From positions 1-64,000 of the forward strand of contig CAZHOV010000005.1 of NCBI GenBank assembly GCA_964534315.1: a stretch of 64,000 nt of DNA. Direction: 5' to 3'. This document shows, piece after piece, positions 9,563 to 18,839 of the stretch. The notes under the pieces are model-generated. The model was not told the DNA's origin and did no database searches. It saw nothing but the letters and a program-made list of their open reading frames with translations. The translations under genes were made by a program, and so were the position numbers. Numbering within the stretch: position 1 is the first letter of the stretch; each line of letters opens with the position of its first letter. The DNA is from CAZHOV01 sp964534315. Lineage in GTDB: Bacteria > Bacteroidota > Bacteroidia > Chitinophagales > Saprospiraceae.

Positions 9563-10978
9563 ATGCGCCTGTTCCATCTTGCTATCTCTTTTTTTCTAGT
9601 ATTGACACTTGCCTTCCAAAGCTTCACCAACGAAACTGAAACCAAGACAACGAATACAGAAAACTCCGAAAAAGATGCTTCCGCTCTACTGATCAATGAA
9701 ATCATCCCCGCTTTTGAGGACATGAGCGTAAAAGCTCAAACAGTTACCGTAAAGGGGACTAAAGCACAAACGCTCGAGCTACCCAGTGGTTCTTCCATCG
9801 AAGTCCCCGAAAGTGCGTTTGTCGATGCCGACGGCAATCCTGTTGAAGGAAATGTCGATATCGAATTCACGGAATTCCATAATGCTGCCGAGATCCTGAC
9901 CGGCGGTATTCCGATGGAGGTGATTGACCCTAACGGAGAAAAGGCGTTCATGAAAACAGCAGGTATGTACGAAATCAACGGCTATCAAAATGGGAAGCCC
10001 GTATTTGTAGCGGAAGGAAAAGCACTCACCGTCAACCTGCTTTCGGAAGTGGACGGTGACTATGACTTCTGGGTGTTCGACCGTCAAAAAGGCAACTGGG
10101 ATAACCTGGGTACCAATACGGCAACACCCAATGAAGCCGGCCAAAATGCAATAGCGGCTGCCAATGAATTGCGGCGCAAAATCGGCCCTGCTCCAACACC
10201 TCCTGCCGCTTTCAATAAAAATACGCCACCGATCGACATCCAGGTTAATCTTCAAAAATTCCCGGAGTTAAAGGGCAAACAGGGAATCGTCTGGCAATAT
10301 GCCGGAAAGGATAAAACCCAGGATCCCGCCAATAACCCAGCGATCTTTGAAACCAATTGGGATGACATCGAATTGACAGCGAACGATAATGAAGACACCT
10401 ATACGCTAACCCTTTCCAATGGGCGTGAACAATTGACCTTACCTGTAGCCCCAACCTTGCAAGGTAAAGATCTGGAACAAGCTAAAGCTGATTACCAAAA
10501 GCAACTGGCTGCATACCGTAAAAAAATGGCTAAAGCGGAAGCTCAAGCCGACTTTGCCAACCAACAACGGGCCTTTGTCAGGAGCTTCCAGGTGAGCGGA
10601 TTTGGTATCTATAACTATGATATCCTTACCAAGCGCCCGGCAGCAATCCCTGTAATGGCCAACTTCGAATTCGGCCAGGAGCTACCCGAAAAAATCTTGA
10701 AAAAAATGAGTGTGTTCTTGATTGCTGAAGGCGGACGAATGGTTGTCAAATATCCTCGCTACGATTGGGAAAAATTCCGAATCGAACCCAACTCTGATGC
10801 TTATTTGGTAGCGGTACTCCCTGGTAACAAATTGGCTACGCTGTCCAATGAAGCGCTTCAACAGCAAATGCCTGAAATAAAAGAAGCAAGAAATAAGCGA
10901 TACACATTCAAACTAACCGTTCAAGAAGAACCGGTCCGTTCTGTTGAGGAAGTTCAAGAACAGCTGGTAGCCCTTTAG
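9563..10978 (+). CDS. secreted Bacteroidota protein, unknown function
   Basis: This 471-residue protein has an N-terminal signal peptide (ISFFLVLTLAFQSF). Residues about 55-160 contain the pattern TLELPSGSSIEVPESAFVDA, then GNVDIEFTEFHNAAEIL, then GGIPMEV. I have seen this pattern in Bacteroidota surface proteins, but it has no function I can name. The middle (about 295-340) is a charged helical or coiled-coil stretch rich in Ala, Lys and Gln. The C-terminal part is β-rich. A strong hairpin follows the stop, so it is probably monocistronic. Confidence 0.8.
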   Translation: MRLFHLAISFFLVLTLAFQSFTNETETKTTNTENSEKDASALLINEIIPAFEDMSVKAQTVTVKGTKAQTLELPSGSSIEVPESAFVDADGNPVEGNVDIEFTEFHNAAEILTGGIPMEVIDPNGEKAFMKTAGMYEINGYQNGKPVFVAEGKALTVNLLSEVDGDYDFWVFDRQKGNWDNLGTNTATPNEAGQNAIAAANELRRKIGPAPTPPAAFNKNTPPIDIQVNLQKFPELKGKQGIVWQYAGKDKTQDPANNPAIFETNWDDIELTANDNEDTYTLTLSNGREQLTLPVAPTLQGKDLEQAKADYQKQLAAYRKKMAKAEAQADFANQQRAFVRSFQVSGFGIYNYDILTKRPAAIPVMANFEFGQELPEKILKKMSVFLIAEGGRMVVKYPRYDWEKFRIEPNSDAYLVAVLPGNKLATLSNEALQQQMPEIKEARNKRYTFKLTVQEEPVRSVEEVQEQLVAL

Positions 10979-10986
10979 CATTTTTT

Positions 10987-11034
10987 CACCGCAGAGATCC
11001 AGAGAGCATACTAAAACGCTGGATCTCTGTGGTG
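10987..11034 (+). terminator. 16-bp stem terminator
   Basis: CACCGCAGAGATCCAG (10987-11002) pairs with 11019-11034 with a single G-T wobble around a 16-nt loop. It lies 8 bp after the stop of the 9563-10978 gene. The following TCTTGTTACT is only moderately T-rich. Confidence 0.7.
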
Positions 11035-11074
11035 TCTTGTTACTATTCCAAACCTCTTTATAATCTTATTCTTC

Positions 11075-14000
11075 ATGCGAATCCCTGCGCTGTTTTTATT
11101 CCTGGGGTTTACGCTCTCTTTATCTGCCCAGGTCACTTACCTCTACCCCGTAAAGGTTGATCATAAATGGGGATATATTGATAAGTACGGACGCACCATC
11201 ATCGAACCTCAATATGATGCTATTGGCGATCGCGACCTCAATTGGTTTGGCAGAAATGATCCCTCTCCTTATCGCCTGGTAGAAGTGAACGGCAAATTGG
11301 GGCTACTCAACCAGCACCGCGAGGAAGTCCTCCCTCCTCAATATGGTCCTATCCGCCCCCTTAGCGATCAACTGTTCGTTATACAAGCTGACACTGCTTT
11401 AACTATCGTCAACCGCTCCGGCCAACAAAGTGTAGAGGAACATTTCGAATCGATACAATTGCTGGATACCGTTACCGGACAGTTTTGTAAGCTGAAAAAG
11501 AAAGGGCTCTGGGGCGTTTATAATCTGAAGAAAGGGACCGTTATTCCACACCTCTATTTGGATATCCAATGGCAGTTCGTTAATCATCAATCCTTTTTTA
11601 AAGTAAAAACAGGGGAGAGCCCCTGGGGAATGGTTGATGAAAACCATGAAAGCATCTTACCCCTCAAATATTTAGATATTAAAGCCATCAGTCCTGACTA
11701 TTTTGCCACCACTGATGATTTTTATTCCTGGACAATAAGAGATCGAAAGAACCAACAGATCATTCCCGGAAGGTGGACGGATTTCGAGCAGCTCAATCCG
11801 CATTTTATCCGTCTGACTAACGATTTAGGGCAACGTGTCTTGTTCAGTTGCCTGCAAAAAGATACGGTCAGTTTTAGCTCTGATTACACGAATTTTGCCC
11901 CTTTTAATGATCGCTGGATAATCTGTAGCAGAAGGACCAGCCAGGGGTTGCTCGATTCCGCAGGTAATGAAGTAATCCCCCCTTCCTACCTTCGCATTCA
12001 ACCTCTAAATGACTCCATTGTTGGTGTCATGCAGGTGGGCTGGGGGCTCCATAAAATTGGCCAGGGGTTGGTCTTGCCCTGCCAGTATGATTCTATCGGC
12101 AGGTTTGAAGGAAGATTTTGTAAAGTCAAAAAAAATGGATTATATGGCGTGCTTGATACCCAGATGCGTGAAATGATCCCTCCCGCTTTTGACCGCCTTT
12201 TACTCGTTGATACCCTTGTTAAAGCCTATAATGGCGACTCGTTGAATATTTTCTCCGTCTCTCAAACTGGTGAGGTTGCCCTGATGAAAGAAGTAGCCAA
12301 CGTGCGTACGTTGAGAGTAGGCTTCCAACAAAAAAACTACCAGGAAGCCACTCCTTTAACCAAACGAGGCGGCAGGGTCTTTGGCATCCTGGACGACGAG
12401 CCTTCCCCCTTTACCCATCAAAAAGATACACTCTGGAATTGGGATTACGTACCGGAGATTGAACGATGGGGCTTGAACGGACCATCCAAACATCTACCTC
12501 CCACCTTCCTGAATGCGCTATTCCTGGAGCGAGCAAAAAGAAGCCTCGTCTTTACCGATCAGGAATTCACCCCTGTGCCTCAATCAGCACTATCGCTATT
12601 CCGCGTAGATACGTTTTATCATTTTGCCCTATTCAGCCACCATACCGGCGAATTTCTCACACCTTTTAATATGATCGGCCTTCGGGGCAAAGACTTTAAT
12701 AATAATTTCCCCTATGCAGTATTTATTGATGCCCGCGGAAAGATGGGGCTGATCAGTGAAGCGGGGGAACAACCAACTCAGCCTGACGGTCAGCCACTTC
12801 GATTTACTTATATTGGAGACTTTCACAATGGAAGAGCCCGTTTTTGCAAAGGAGGAGAATTAGCGATCGTTGAAAAATTTAAAGAGAAAAAAAGGAGTAT
12901 TGGAGAGGTACGAAATTTTGTCCTCCAATTCGGGATGACCGCAGTCAACAACTTTGGACGACAGAGCGATAAGGAATTATTCATTAAAGCCCAAAAAGAC
13001 GAAAGGCTGGAATGGGGATACATTGACCATCACGGCAATATCGTTATCGAACCTCAATTTAGCCATGCGGAAGATTTTGAAGAAGGGCAAGCCGTTAATC
13101 AAAAAGGGACATTATGGGGTGTTATCGATACTTCAGGAGCAGTTGTCATGCCTTTCAAATACCTTAGTATCCTTTCCTTTTTCGAGCATTGGCGGGTAGG
13201 TAAAAAATCGCCCACCCGGCTCCTCTTTAACCCCAATGGATACGAACGGATCATCGCCCTTTATCAGCAGCAAGGTAGTTTCGTAGAAGGCCGGTGCCGG
13301 GTGATGATGGATAGCCTATGGGGCTATATCGATGAAGAAGGGAAAGAGGTGATTCCCTGCCAATATAAAGAAGCGCGCAATTTTTCAGAAGGGCTGGCAG
13401 CTGTCCGTAAGGATGACCAGTGGTTTTTTATCGATCCGTCTGGAGCAGTCACGATCGACCTAAATGCCACCTTTGGCCCCACAACCTCAGTGGGCGATTT
13501 TAGCGACGGGCTTGCCTGGTATAAATCGGGTAGCTATTATGGATTCATCAATAAAAAAGGCAAGCAAACCATCGCTACCGACTTTACCAAGGTATTTGGA
13601 TTCAAGCATGGCATTGCCCGGGCCGTTTACAATGGAAAAACCGGATTGATCGACACCACCGGCAACTGGATCCTGAAACCTCAACGGTTCGAATATATCC
13701 GAGATTTTAATCAATGGGGGGTAGCCGAGGCCCGGGAGAAATTTAAAGGAAAGCGCTGTCTGATCAATTCTAAAGGGAAGGTCCTGACCGATTTGAAATA
13801 TGACCACATTGGCCCCTTTGAAGAAGGATTTGCCCAGATAAGCGATGGAAAACTATTTGGACTGATCAATCGACAGGGTGAAGAGGTGCTTCCCATCCAA
13901 TACGAAGCTATCGGTCCCGTTTCGGAAGGAATAGTCAATGTCCGTCTTCCCCGACGGACTACCTGGTTTTTTGTAGACACCTTGGGAAAGAAAGCTTTTG

Positions 14001-14563
14001 AAGGCAACTTTGAATGGGTAGAGCCCTTTCAGTTTGGCTACGCCATGGTGCAGGTCCACCACCTCGATCCCAACAGTCGATTTGTGCTCAATCGTAAAGG
14101 GAAACCGCTCTATTTCAAAAAAGACCACCGGTTTGAATTTTATGAAAACGGCATCTTCGGCCTTTCTGATCCAGAAGGGGTCTGGATCAATAAAAAACAA
14201 TTGAATTATTATTATGCCGATGCGCGCGGGAATATGCTTTTTGATCGTTATTTTGAAAAAATTGAGCCTTTTAAAGGAGATGTAGCATTGGTGAGAAATA
14301 ATTACCGGTGGGGAATGCTCAATCGAAATGGCTTATTCGTTATGCCATCTAAATACCCTTTTGTAACTATGCGGGAAAACGGAGAAACCATTGTCAATCT
14401 GCCTGTCAAATTGGGAGTGATGGACAAAGAGGGAAAAACCGTTTTGCCCCTGGCCTTCGATCGCATCCAACTTATGCAGGGCAATATTTACCGGGTCGAA
14501 CTAGGCGAAAAAATTGGTTATGCCAATAGCGACGGGGAGTGGATCTGGGAAATGCGCAATTAG
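11075..14563 (+). CDS. secreted WG-repeat protein (1162 residues)
   Basis: A signal peptide (FLFLGFTLSLSAQ) precedes an array of WG repeats that fills the protein. Clear copies include KWGYIDKYGRTIIEPQYD near residue 28, LWGVYN, GLYGVLD, EWGYIDHHGNIVIEPQF near 645, LWGYIDEEGKEVIPCQY near 750, YYGFINKKGKQTI, LFGLINRQGEEVLPIQY and WGMLNRNGLFVMPSKYP. The repeats around residues 400-620 are very degenerate. Their role is not established; surface or periplasmic protein binding is likely. There is no sorting domain, so it may stay in the periplasm. The stop overlaps the convergent minus-strand pseudogene by 4 bp. Confidence 0.92.
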   Translation: MRIPALFLFLGFTLSLSAQVTYLYPVKVDHKWGYIDKYGRTIIEPQYDAIGDRDLNWFGRNDPSPYRLVEVNGKLGLLNQHREEVLPPQYGPIRPLSDQLFVIQADTALTIVNRSGQQSVEEHFESIQLLDTVTGQFCKLKKKGLWGVYNLKKGTVIPHLYLDIQWQFVNHQSFFKVKTGESPWGMVDENHESILPLKYLDIKAISPDYFATTDDFYSWTIRDRKNQQIIPGRWTDFEQLNPHFIRLTNDLGQRVLFSCLQKDTVSFSSDYTNFAPFNDRWIICSRRTSQGLLDSAGNEVIPPSYLRIQPLNDSIVGVMQVGWGLHKIGQGLVLPCQYDSIGRFEGRFCKVKKNGLYGVLDTQMREMIPPAFDRLLLVDTLVKAYNGDSLNIFSVSQTGEVALMKEVANVRTLRVGFQQKNYQEATPLTKRGGRVFGILDDEPSPFTHQKDTLWNWDYVPEIERWGLNGPSKHLPPTFLNALFLERAKRSLVFTDQEFTPVPQSALSLFRVDTFYHFALFSHHTGEFLTPFNMIGLRGKDFNNNFPYAVFIDARGKMGLISEAGEQPTQPDGQPLRFTYIGDFHNGRARFCKGGELAIVEKFKEKKRSIGEVRNFVLQFGMTAVNNFGRQSDKELFIKAQKDERLEWGYIDHHGNIVIEPQFSHAEDFEEGQAVNQKGTLWGVIDTSGAVVMPFKYLSILSFFEHWRVGKKSPTRLLFNPNGYERIIALYQQQGSFVEGRCRVMMDSLWGYIDEEGKEVIPCQYKEARNFSEGLAAVRKDDQWFFIDPSGAVTIDLNATFGPTTSVGDFSDGLAWYKSGSYYGFINKKGKQTIATDFTKVFGFKHGIARAVYNGKTGLIDTTGNWILKPQRFEYIRDFNQWGVAEAREKFKGKRCLINSKGKVLTDLKYDHIGPFEEGFAQISDGKLFGLINRQGEEVLPIQYEAIGPVSEGIVNVRLPRRTTWFFVDTLGKKAFEGNFEWVEPFQFGYAMVQVHHLDPNSRFVLNRKGKPLYFKKDHRFEFYENGIFGLSDPEGVWINKKQLNYYYADARGNMLFDRYFEKIEPFKGDVALVRNNYRWGMLNRNGLFVMPSKYPFVTMRENGETIVNLPVKLGVMDKEGKTVLPLAFDRIQLMQGNIYRVELGEKIGYANSDGEWIWEMRN

Positions 14564-16059
14564 GAGCGCCAGGTAAGGTTGATCCCGCCATAATAATTCC
14601 TCGGATTACCGGGATAATAATACCTTGGAGCATTACCCCCAAAGCTCGAAGCATTGATCAAAATCATAGAGGCATATTTTTCATTGAACAGGTTTTGTAT
14701 GCCTGCAAAAAGGTTCAATCGTAACTTTTTTGAAATATTTTTTTCATAACCTAACTTGATATTCATAAGATGGTAGCTGTCCGTAAATAGGCTATTATCA
14801 TCACGGATAGGAAAGGCATCCACCCATTGAAAGTTCAGCGTGCCGTAGAATCCGAACTTATTCGTATAGTCTATCCCCACGTTTAGATGATGTGGCGGGG
14901 TTCCAGTCAATTGATTACCAGAATAATCACCATCCGCATCCTGAAAATCAACAAACTCATAATCATTAAAAGAATAACTCAGGTAGGTCTTTAATTGTGG
15001 AGTTCCCTTTAGCCAATCATATTCCAGAAATATTTCTATTCCCCGATGCCTGGTCTGGCCGGCATTGATACCAATAAATTGATCCTCCGCCGCTCTCCGG
15101 GTAATTAATAAATCCCTCACCATCATTTGGTAAAATGACACTTCAAATAATACGCTTTCGAATAATTGACCCCGGGCACCTAATTCAATATTCCAAACGG
15201 TTTCAGGCTGGATATCGGGATTGATCGTCCCATCGGGGTTTAGGGTTTCCATGACTGTAGGAGGAGAAAAACCATGACTAACGGAAGTAAAAACCGAAAC
15301 AGATTGAGAAAAGCTGTAGCTAAGGCCAAGCCTCGGAGATAAGGTGGTGTTGAACGTATAATTGCCGGAAAAGTCAATGCTATCTTGGGTAAACAGATCC
15401 GTATAATCGTAAGACGTATTGTTCAAATTTAGCCCAGTTAGTAGGGTAAGTTGGTTATTGACCGCCCAATTACTTTGGGCAAAAAGGTTGTAATATCGCC
15501 GGTTTTCTTCATTATTGGTTAACAACCTCCCTGGAACGCCTCCATTGGTCTCAAAGGTTTGCCAGGCATAATCCTCATTCACCCATTCGATCCCAAGTGC
15601 TAATAAAGGAAAATCCAGTTGTTGCTGATCCGTTGCAACCAGATTGAAGGTACTGCGAAATCCGGTCATCAGGGTCTCTTCATCCAGGATATTGAAAGGC
15701 CTTGATTCGTAGGCATTTCTGAAAGAAGTAAAAAGGGTGGTTTTATTCTGGATCTCAAATTGATCGATCGAGGCAAGCCGAAATTGATGCGAAGCTCCTA
15801 CCATGATCTTTTGATAATCTTCAAATCCCTCTACCGATTGCCAATTAGGAGCGGCCCGCTCCGGAGTTTCAATATAGTCTTCCCGATTTAAAGAACTTGG
15901 AATAAAGGCTTTGACGTCTACCAAATTAGTAAAAAAAGAAGCCTGAGCCGACTCACCCAATTGGAACTTCCCCAAAATCATTCCTCCTTTGCGCTCATAC
16001 TTACTATTATCTCTGAACCCATCTGATTGGGTGTAATTCATATTTGCTGACAGTCCCAC
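14560..16059 (-). pseudogene. TonB-dependent receptor, barrel fragment (chimera part 3)
   Basis: About 500 codons encode the C-terminal barrel of a TonB receptor, with NYTQSDGFRDNS at the start, SVSHGFSPPTVMETLNPDG in the middle, and ELGARGQLFESVLFEVSFY near the end. There is no signal peptide or plug of its own. The frame continues upstream to about 16080 as IYRYQNEPGTVGLS, one frame off from the preceding fragment, which carries this receptor's N-terminus. Much of the plug is missing at the junction. The first codon of the annotated frame is GTG and is probably not a real start. Confidence 0.85.
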
Positions 16060-16793
16060 GGTACCTGGTTCATTTTGGTAACGATATATATCCCGGGCAC
16101 CCTGTTTAATACAGGGGTGATGATCACTTCATCATCCCGTTGCAGCATGGTGGCGTTTATTTTCAGATGAGGAACAGGTAGATCGATAATCAGAGGTGAG
16201 CTTACTACGGTTAATTCGTCCAGAGACTCTCCCGGCACCAAGAATATTTTCAGCGTGGTATCCTGAGCAAATTCCCCTTTTTCCGGTTCGTACCCGAGGT
16301 AAGTAAAGCGGAGTGTAGCCGGGGTGTTTCTAGCTTGCAGTTCAAAAAATCCGGTTGAATCCGTATAAACGCCCGGGTTTAACTCTTTCCCTTTGAAGGT
16401 ACCATCCCACCCTCCGTCAATGGTATTTGGCTTCACATCCCTGCCTTCAAAAACTTTTTCACCCCACCTGTTATATATCTGAAATGATCGAATAGTAAAT
16501 ACATCAACTCCACCATAAATAATAAAATAATCATTAGCTCCGTCTGCATTTGGTGAAAATATATTCGGTACGTAAATCGTAGAGTCCGCCCGCGCTCCGC
16601 AATCATCCGGATCGGCTAAACGGACTTCGCGCCGCACCAAACTGTCACATCCGTTGCTTGCTGCATATACCTCATCATAAATTCCTACCTCATTTGGATC
16701 ACAAGTCGTTTCCCAAATTAAAAACGTTGGACTTTCTAGTAATTCAACCTCTAGTATTATTAGAGAATCACAGCCAGATTCATTTTGCAACAC
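16038..16793 (-). pseudogene. chimera part 2: CHU_C sorting domain fused to TonB-receptor N-terminus
   Basis: One open frame joins two unrelated things. Residues 1-60 contain two Cys-Asp-Ser-Leu repeats. Residues 65-143 are a T9SS type-B sorting domain (IYVPNIFSPNADGANDYFII, then IYNRWGEKVFEG, then NPGVY). From about residue 144 the frame continues as a carboxypeptidase-regulatory domain and plug start (DSTGFFELQA, LRFTYLGYEPEKGEF, LDELTVVSSPL, VLNRVPGIY). The sorting domain lacks its usual final ~25 residues, and the receptor domain lacks its signal peptide and first strands. The frame then ends in unrelated codons because it meets the barrel fragment in another frame. Confidence 0.85.
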
Positions 16794-17088
16794 CTCCTGT
16801 ATTGGGGTTTACTTCCCAAACCAAATTGCCTCCTACTACATACATATCTCCATTTGGACAAATGGCAATATCTCCGGTACCGACGGAATTCCCAGTTCCT
16901 ATTTCAAAAAAGGGACCCACCAGTGTAGAGGTACAGCTATTACCGCTAATGGTAAGGATTTCCAAACCATTGCTACCGTTGTAATAGTATTGTTGCGCCT
17001 GTAGATCAGAAAGAGAAATCAAAGAAATAAGGATAACATACTTAAGTATACAAGATTTAACTAATTGATCATGAATGCAGCTTTTCAT
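16780..17088 (-). pseudogene. chimera part 1: N-terminus of a T9SS type-B secreted protein
   Basis: This 102-codon frame has a signal peptide ending LSDLQAQ, followed by GLEILTISGN, GTGDIAICPNGDMYVVG and WEVNPNTGG. That pattern is typical of the N-terminal β-propeller-like part of large gliding-type surface proteins carrying a CHU_C domain. It runs out of frame at about 16795, exactly where the CDSL-repeat fragment begins. Most of the original protein, probably hundreds of residues, is absent. Confidence 0.8.
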
Positions 17089-17346
17089 GGTAAGTGGGTA
17101 TTGGATAATAAAAGTATAACCGAAACAACCGATTCCCCTTCTGGTTGCCCTTAATTTCCACTTTTGTCATAAAATGGTCATACTTCAAACCGCTCCATGT
17201 TTAGCCCGGATAAAAATCTAGGATAGTTTGCAAGGTCGTTTTTTCGAAATTCGGAATAAACTGTAATACATTTGGAAACTGTTGAAACTCTTCTTTTTTG
17301 TGGGGTTAAAAGTATTTATTTTTAACTTTTTTATAAAAATACAACC

Positions 17347-18786
17347 ATGAGTGATTCCAGAAGAGCTGCATTTAGTAAAATCCGAATGGATCGGGTAATT
17401 GAGTTTCAGGCGAAGATCATCTATTTCTTATCCTCCATCTTACTGGCGCTTTTTTTGACCGTCCAACTGGGAAGTAGCGATTTTTCGGAGACGCAGAACT
17501 ACGTCATGTTCCTGTTATTCTTCTCCATTGGCTTATGGGTCACCGAGGCCATTCCTCCATTTGCTGTGGGTATTATGATCATAGGATTTCTAGTATTCTT
17601 TCTGGGGAGTGATTACTTTAATGCGCAGCCGGAGAGTGTAAAAAAATATGTCAATACCTGGTCTGATAGTGTGATGTGGTTGCTATTGGGCGGTTTTTTC
17701 CTGGCAGAAGGGTTAAAAAAAGTTGGTCTTGATAGTGACCTTTTCGTTTACACCCTAACGCGATTTGGTTCGGAGCCAACCCGTTTGCTTCTTGGGTTAA
17801 TGTTGGCAACAGGTATTATTTCTATGATCATGTCCAATACGGCCACGACCGCTATGATGTTGGCCACGATTGCACCGTTGATCAAAAAGCTGGGTAAAAG
17901 CAGTAATTACAGTAAGGCGTTATTGCTTGGGATAGCTTCCGCAGCCGCTATTGGCGGGATGGGAACGATAATTGGTTCTCCACCTAATGCCATAGCTGTC
18001 GGTTCTCTTGAAAATCTGGGAATAAAAATAAGCTTTACGGGGTGGATGATGTATGGGGTTCCTATGGCGCTGATCATTCTTTTGGGATTTTGGTATGTGC
18101 TTACCCGAAAATATCCGCCAGAGTTAAAAGAGGTTGATCTAAGTTTTGTTATGGATCGCGAGGAAGAGACCTCTAAATCGGAAAGTGCTCAGGGAGAGAC
18201 TAAGCTAAAGAAGCGAATTGTAATCATCGTAATGAGTTTGACCGCACTGCTGTGGTTAACGAATCAATGGCATGGCATCCCTGTGGCAGCGGTTTCTGGT
18301 ATCCCCATTATTTTATTGACGATGGTGGGTATTATTACTTCTGATGATGTCCGCGCACTGCCTTGGGATACCCTTATGTTGGTGGCCGGCGGGTTATCTT
18401 TAGGTTTGGCTATTAAAGAAACGGGCCTAGCTGAATATTTCATCTCCAAGCTTACTAATTTCAATCTAAACTTTTATGTATTGGTTGTCATTTTCGGATT
18501 TATTACAGTCGTTTTTTCCAATGTGATGAGCAATACTGCTACGGCCACTATTTTGATCCCGCTGGCCAGCATCCTGGAGCCAGCCAATCAAATTGTATTA
18601 CCTATAATTATAGGCCTATGTGCCTCCTGCGCCCTCTTTTTGCCGGTTTCTACGCCTCCTAATGCCATCGCTTTCAGTACCGGATATATTGATCAATCGG
18701 ACTTTAGACTTGGCGGCATTGTTGTCGGGATTATCGGGCCGATCATTATTACGTTGTTTGTTCTTGTAGTTACTGCTTTCGTATAA
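17347..18786 (+). CDS. DASS/SLC13 family sodium-dependent anion (dicarboxylate) transporter
   Basis: This 479-residue inner-membrane protein has about 11-12 hydrophobic segments and the two Ser-Asn-Thr signatures that bind sodium and carboxylate in this family: SNTATTAMMLATIAP near residue 163 and SNTATATILIPLA near residue 396. Each repeat also has the family's Pro-rich loop (GSPPNAIAVGS and STPPNAIAFSTGY). It has full family length. The substrate may be C4-dicarboxylates, citrate or sulphate; sequence alone does not decide. A cytosolic charged linker lies at about 262-290. It appears to be a single gene, converging on the giant-protein gene. Confidence 0.93.
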   Translation: MSDSRRAAFSKIRMDRVIEFQAKIIYFLSSILLALFLTVQLGSSDFSETQNYVMFLLFFSIGLWVTEAIPPFAVGIMIIGFLVFFLGSDYFNAQPESVKKYVNTWSDSVMWLLLGGFFLAEGLKKVGLDSDLFVYTLTRFGSEPTRLLLGLMLATGIISMIMSNTATTAMMLATIAPLIKKLGKSSNYSKALLLGIASAAAIGGMGTIIGSPPNAIAVGSLENLGIKISFTGWMMYGVPMALIILLGFWYVLTRKYPPELKEVDLSFVMDREEETSKSESAQGETKLKKRIVIIVMSLTALLWLTNQWHGIPVAAVSGIPIILLTMVGIITSDDVRALPWDTLMLVAGGLSLGLAIKETGLAEYFISKLTNFNLNFYVLVVIFGFITVVFSNVMSNTATATILIPLASILEPANQIVLPIIIGLCASCALFLPVSTPPNAIAFSTGYIDQSDFRLGGIVVGIIGPIIITLFVLVVTAFV

Positions 18787-18816
18787 AAAAAGCCCCATCC
18801 ACAAGGTGGATGAGGC
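18785..18816 (-). terminator. terminator of the 2896-residue gene
   Basis: An 11-bp stem (18792-18802 with 18806-18816, one mismatch, 3-nt loop) is followed on the minus strand by a run of seven T (18791-18785). It lies 24 bp after the stop of the giant gene and ends at the stop of the convergent transporter gene. Confidence 0.85.
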
Positions 18817-18839
18817 TTCAACTATAGTCGATCTTCAAA

